From Panulirus ornatus (taxonomy: Eukaryota; Arthropoda; Malacostraca; Decapoda; Palinuridae), in NCBI RefSeq assembly GCF_036320965.1, contig NC_092236.1, positions 12,409,518-12,473,517 of the forward strand: a stretch of 64,000 bases of DNA, written 5' to 3'. A model generated the notes under the pieces. The model saw only the letters and a program-made list of their open reading frames with translations. It made no database searches and was not told the origin of the DNA. Each line of letters opens with the position of its first letter. The first letter of the stretch is position 1. Shown here piece after piece: positions 60,481-64,000 of the stretch. The position numbers and the translations under genes were made by a program.

Positions 60481-61479
60481 AATTTGATCAGATGTCCAGA
60501 AGGCAAGCTTTATCGGCCAGTGGGTGGAATAGCCATGGGGTCCCCCTGGAGTTCTCTTTGCCAAAGGCAATTTTGAGAGCATGACACCCCAGATTTACTG
60601 CAGTCTATCTTGTCCATGCTTGTAAGTGTAGCACAGCCACGGGCCGCAGGGACCCAAGAGAAAGATGTCCAGGGTAACACAAACTCTTTCTTGGGCAGGG
60701 GTCTTGGGGTAATTATAAATTGATAAAAAAAAAATTATATAACTGATGAGGAGACCTAAATCATTGTTAACATTCACAGGTTAAAAGGGACATAAACATC
60801 TCATAAGAGGAAGTGAGATGAAAAAGTGATCCCAAAAGCGTGGGATGCTATTAATAAAAAATCAATATAAAACTATAATTCCTGTTGCATACCTTTTAAA
60901 TCAGGAAGCAGTATTTGGAACTGGGATTAGCCAGTGAACTGAGGTTCTTGTGTAGTTAAAACTACAAAAAGACAAACCAACATATCATTGTGAAAGTTTC
61001 ATCATTACTGAGATATGACCCTTCAAAGTCCTATTTGTCTCACCCTAATTTTCAAGATTATATGAAACCCCTAAACTGATCTGTAAGGAGTGCATTTATC
61101 GGAATATACATGAAGCAAGAGACGAAGAGAGAAAATCCAGTTAGAAATATATTTTTTTACACAAAAAGCATATTTTACATGGTTTGCTCTCTGCTTAATG
61201 AATATGAAATGTCTCCCAATATTTAACAAGAGTTTTTGAATTGAGACAAAAATTAAACATCTTTCAATAACAGTTTCATGCTCTTGATTCTGGTGCTTTT
61301 TCAAAGTCTTTAAGGGTAAAGCTAAACTCTGAGGATTACCTTTTCCATCCTCAAATATGTAGATAATTTAAGCATTAGTTTATGAGTGAGAATTGTGTAG
61401 ACAAAGAACAAAAAATACTATAAACTATTACCCAACGTAACCATCGATGATTAGAACCGAAAAACAATTGACCACACAC
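60481..61479. other. Non-coding AT-rich stretch, no gene seen
   Basis: No recognised element after the LINE fragment. Probably intron or intergenic. Confidence 0.4.
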
Positions 61480-61565
61480 CTCAGCAAATACGTTGCCCAT
61501 TTTTCCATTACACTCAAGTAATTCATTTTTAGTGCATGCATTAGTAAAGTATCTAATAAAGAAAA
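61480..61565 (-). other. Weak candidate internal exon
   Basis: On the minus strand an acceptor (TATATTTTTTTCAACAG) is followed by 86 bases that are open in one frame (FSLLDTLLMHALKMNYLSVM, EKWATYLL) and end at a strong donor (GAG/GTGTGTGG). The peptide is helix-like. However, its open frame does not fit the phase left by the exon candidate at 61827-61993, so a linking exon would be needed, or this is chance. Confidence 0.25.
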
Positions 61566-61826
61566 CTGTTGAAAAAAATATATCAATAAAGACTCTCCAG
61601 TATCATTAACAGAGTGCCAAATTAATTTTTTGAAAAGTAGAGCAATCAGGAACCCTAGAATTATAAGAACAGAGAACAGTACATCTTTACACAGTGGTTG
61701 GTGGCAGAGAACTTAAGCAGCAAGCAGCACGGCTTGAGCATCAGTGTGGGTTGCACGAGGCATACAGTCTTTCAAGTACACTACATAACCGGTTACATTA
61801 AAATAAGATTGAAGTAATATGCATAC

Positions 61827-61993
61827 CTATGTTTCATCAGATTTTGTGCAACAACTTGCACTACATTATGATCCATCTGTAATGCCATTTTATCTAATAA
61901 ACACATCAAACTTCTCTGAAAAGCTGTATCTTCCGAGTGTGAAATACTCAAGAGTATTCGGATAAAAGTATCATTGGGTTTGCATGTTAAATT
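61827..61993 (-). CDS. Candidate internal coding exon, helical-repeat-like protein (partial)
   Basis: On the minus strand an open block reads NLTCKPNDTFIRILLSISHS, EDTAFQRSLMCLLDKMALQM, DHNVVQVVAQNLMKH and ends at a consensus donor (CATAG/GTATGC, exon end 61827). The acceptor may be TTATTTTAAG (exon start 61993) or GCAAAAG (start 62017); both give the same frame. The regular hydrophobic spacing is typical of HEAT/ARM-type or other all-alpha proteins. I do not recognise the protein. The frame closes by a stop just upstream (near 62030) and by stops in the downstream intron, as expected of an exon. The donor leaves two bases of a codon. Relation to the exon at 63901-63945 is unclear. Confidence 0.5.
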
Positions 61994-62159
61994 CTTAAAA
62001 TAACTATCAACATTTTGCTTTTGCGGTAAAAATTACGGGTTTATCTATGTGGTTTACATGCAACATTCTAATCATCTTTCACTCCATCTCAGTTGGGTTG
62101 ATTGAATAACCAAGTGAAACAAAAAGGATGATAAAAACAACAATACCATCACAAATAAC

Positions 62160-63900
62160 ACTTTATTAATGATGTTCAAGCAAGTCATTGGACAAAAGCA
62201 AGCCCATCCTATCCATAAAGAACCAATAAACAGTTCATGACAATATATACCATTTCATCATTACCAGTGGACTTTTACAGAAATGCTTTTCCGTGTTTCA
62301 TGATTTTTTTTGCCCTACATTGTAAATAAACCTGGAGGAAAATTGTGCAGCTATAATTTTGTAGCAAAATGGTTTTAGAACCAATTTCATTTTGAAGTCT
62401 GTGTTAATGAAAATGTCCTTTAAGTTTTTTCAGGTCCACTGTTATATCTCTTTGGTTAATTAAATATTCTTAAGTCAATGCAACATGCCCAATCATTCCC
62501 AGCTGTTGATAACATATTGGAGAGGCTTTATTGTATTGGATAAAGGTAAAAGCCTGAATAATACAGTTATCTCACACAGCATTTTTGGACTAGCTGCATT
62601 TGGCTTATAATTATGACAATCCACACTTTTGTATCCTTTGATCCATGTCTGTGCAGGGGAGTTTGGGCCAAGAAGTATTACACCAAGTCACTGCAGTGCT
62701 ATGGATTTGATTATTAAATTCTGGCAAGTTGATGCAATAAATCCTCAGGTATCAAAACCCACACATTTCAAGAGTGCATGAATAAATGGAGATTAGCAAA
62801 CTGTATCCCAAGGGAGGGTTCAACTAGACAAACATTCCCTAATAATTCAGCTAATAAACATATTAATAACATTCAGTGGATCTTTTATATATAATTAGCA
62901 GAGTTAGGCATGAAAAATGCAATTACTGACCTTGTTCACTTTAATGTATTTCACATTTTGCTCTATACCATGCAAATTTACTTTTTAATCAATTTCTTCC
63001 ATAAGGAACCTCATTTACTATCTGTACAATATTTAATCATCATAATTGGATTCATAGTGTCCACGGGCTTCAAATATATTTACTTAAGGTTGTGACTTCT
63101 AGAATCAAATCAAGTTATGTCATACATTCTTAAACTCTCAGCAATGCCTTGAGGCCATATACACAAGTCAAACATGGTCCAATGCACCATTCTTAAATGA
63201 AACCCTTCTTTTAATATGTTAAAAACTAAATATGCCACAAACTACAGACTTAAGGAATCCTATTGGTTTCATTTACAAGTATAAAAACAAATACACCAAG
63301 TATGTGGTCCAAGTACAAAACTATTTCAATGATAAAACAAATGAAATTTCTAAACCAACTTGCAAAACAAAGTAAATACGTGCACACAAAAATTATGAGA
63401 TTTAACAGCATGGAATAACTACCAATTAATGTTATCTACGCATGTAATGTGCACTAACACAGCACTGCTATTAACTCAACACTGACACAGGAGCCCCAAA
63501 CTGCCAACCTTGTGTGACTAATCAGAACACTTAGGCAAGGAAACTGAGTAAGAAAGTAGTAAACAAATAACTCAGTGTGCCTTACTTTTGACTCCTGGAA
63601 AAATCTTGTATTTTAGTGACTTTTTTTTTATTGTTGGCTTTTTCTTCACTAAGAGAACAATTGGGTCAGAAGCCAATAAGACAGCCAATGGTTAGCATTT
63701 TATTGCAGCTGTCAAAACACAAGGAAGACACCATATTGCCCCATCTGTCAAAGATAACTTTAGACAATCTTTATACATATCACGTCATAAGACACACAGT
63801 TGTGAATACTATACAGTGAAATATTGATAAAGACAAGGGAAATTTAACCAATCAGTACTGCTCTACTTCATATAATTGTAGAGATAGTCTGAGAAGTTAA
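62160..63900 (-). other. Probable long AU-rich 3' UTR with alternative poly(A) signals
   Basis: This AT-rich, repeat-free block lies downstream of the stop at 63901. Minus-strand AATAAA occurs at 63699-63704, 63627-63632, 62527-62532 and 62162-62167. The lack of simple repeats contrasts with the rest of the window and suggests constraint or transcription. It could equally be intron. Confidence 0.35.
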
Positions 63901-63945
63901 CTAATCCTTGCCATAACTTCTGCTGTAAGATTTATATGGTGGAGC
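63901..63945 (-). CDS. Candidate terminal coding exon, Tyr/Ser-rich basic tail
   Basis: On the minus strand an acceptor (ATTGTATAGTTTTCAG, ending at 63946) is followed in phase 0 by APPYKSYSRSYGKD and a TAG stop (63901-63903). Short Tyr/Ser/Arg/Gly tails of this kind are common in RNA-binding proteins, but 14 residues are too few for a name. A poly(A) signal (AATAAA, minus strand, 63699-63704) lies about 200 bases below with T/G-rich sequence after it, as expected of a 3' UTR. The rest of the gene is outside the window. Confidence 0.45.
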   Translation of the reverse strand, partial: APPYKSYSRSYGKD

Positions 63946-64000
63946 CTGAAAACTATACAATTATTCCACTTAAACCCTGTGCTTATCTGGTAGTCACACT

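Noticed and set aside
62659..62741. A plus-strand exon-like block (after CTGTGCAG, up to CCTCAG/GTATCA) encoding AMDLIIKFWQVDAINPQ
   Set aside because: It resembles part of the aminopeptidase N C-terminal region only in the word DAINPQV, stands alone, and lies in what looks like a 3' UTR on the other strand.

Overview
This is a eukaryotic, gene-poor and very repeat-rich window. The organism is probably a crustacean, most likely a decapod. That assignment is an inference from the extreme density of (TA)n, (GA)n and (CA)n microsatellites, the many minisatellites, and the mixture of decayed non-LTR retrotransposons with short SINE-like elements that end in A-runs or TA-runs. There are no bacterial operons, ribosome binding sites or CRISPR arrays. 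Almost every long open frame lies inside a minisatellite whose period is a multiple of three, or is otherwise repeat-driven, so ORF length is not evidence of a gene here.

Genes. The left edge (1-423, +) holds the last coding exon of a gene. Its protein tail is acidic, then Pro/Ser-rich, and resembles the C-terminus of a transcription factor, but I do not recognise it. At the right edge, on the minus strand, there is a candidate terminal coding exon with stop (63901-63945), poly(A) signals below it, and a candidate internal exon of a helical-repeat-like protein (61827-61993). A CpG-rich block at 57460-58110 carries CCAAT, E2F-like and YY1-like sites and looks like a promoter. Several low-repeat blocks (about 21.4-22.1, 24.2-24.8, 34.4-34.8, 52.2-52.8 and 55.3-55.6 kb) look like conserved non-coding or enhancer sequence. 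That would fit the flank of a developmental regulator.

Mobile elements. Six retrotransposon remnants are recognisable by reverse-transcriptase motifs: Jockey-like (22.8-23.4 and 60.0-60.5 kb, minus), RTE-like (25.3-26.1 kb, plus), an unclassified one (42.3-42.7 kb, minus) and CR1-like (45.4-46.6 and 48.4-49.1 kb, plus). Four short family-A elements share their last ~50 bases, including a hairpin, with the 3' end of the 25.3 kb LINE. A tRNA-derived SINE pair sits head to head at 2.9-3.2 kb. Family B occurs four times, twice directly upstream of (TA)n and a family-A copy. Family D is a short palindromic repeat built on a 'TACGACCCTTGAGCACGACGG' motif. It occurs about thirteen times and often carries a DR1 nuclear-receptor site.

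Tandem arrays. From left to right the main periods are 23, 26, 27, 30, 20/21, 40 (with a 160-bp higher-order unit), 25, 20, ~58, ~62, 26, 25, 45 (a perfect hairpin in nearly every unit) and ~42 bp, plus two halves of a pyrimidine-rich minisatellite separated by a LINE remnant. The rest is unremarkable intergenic or intronic DNA.
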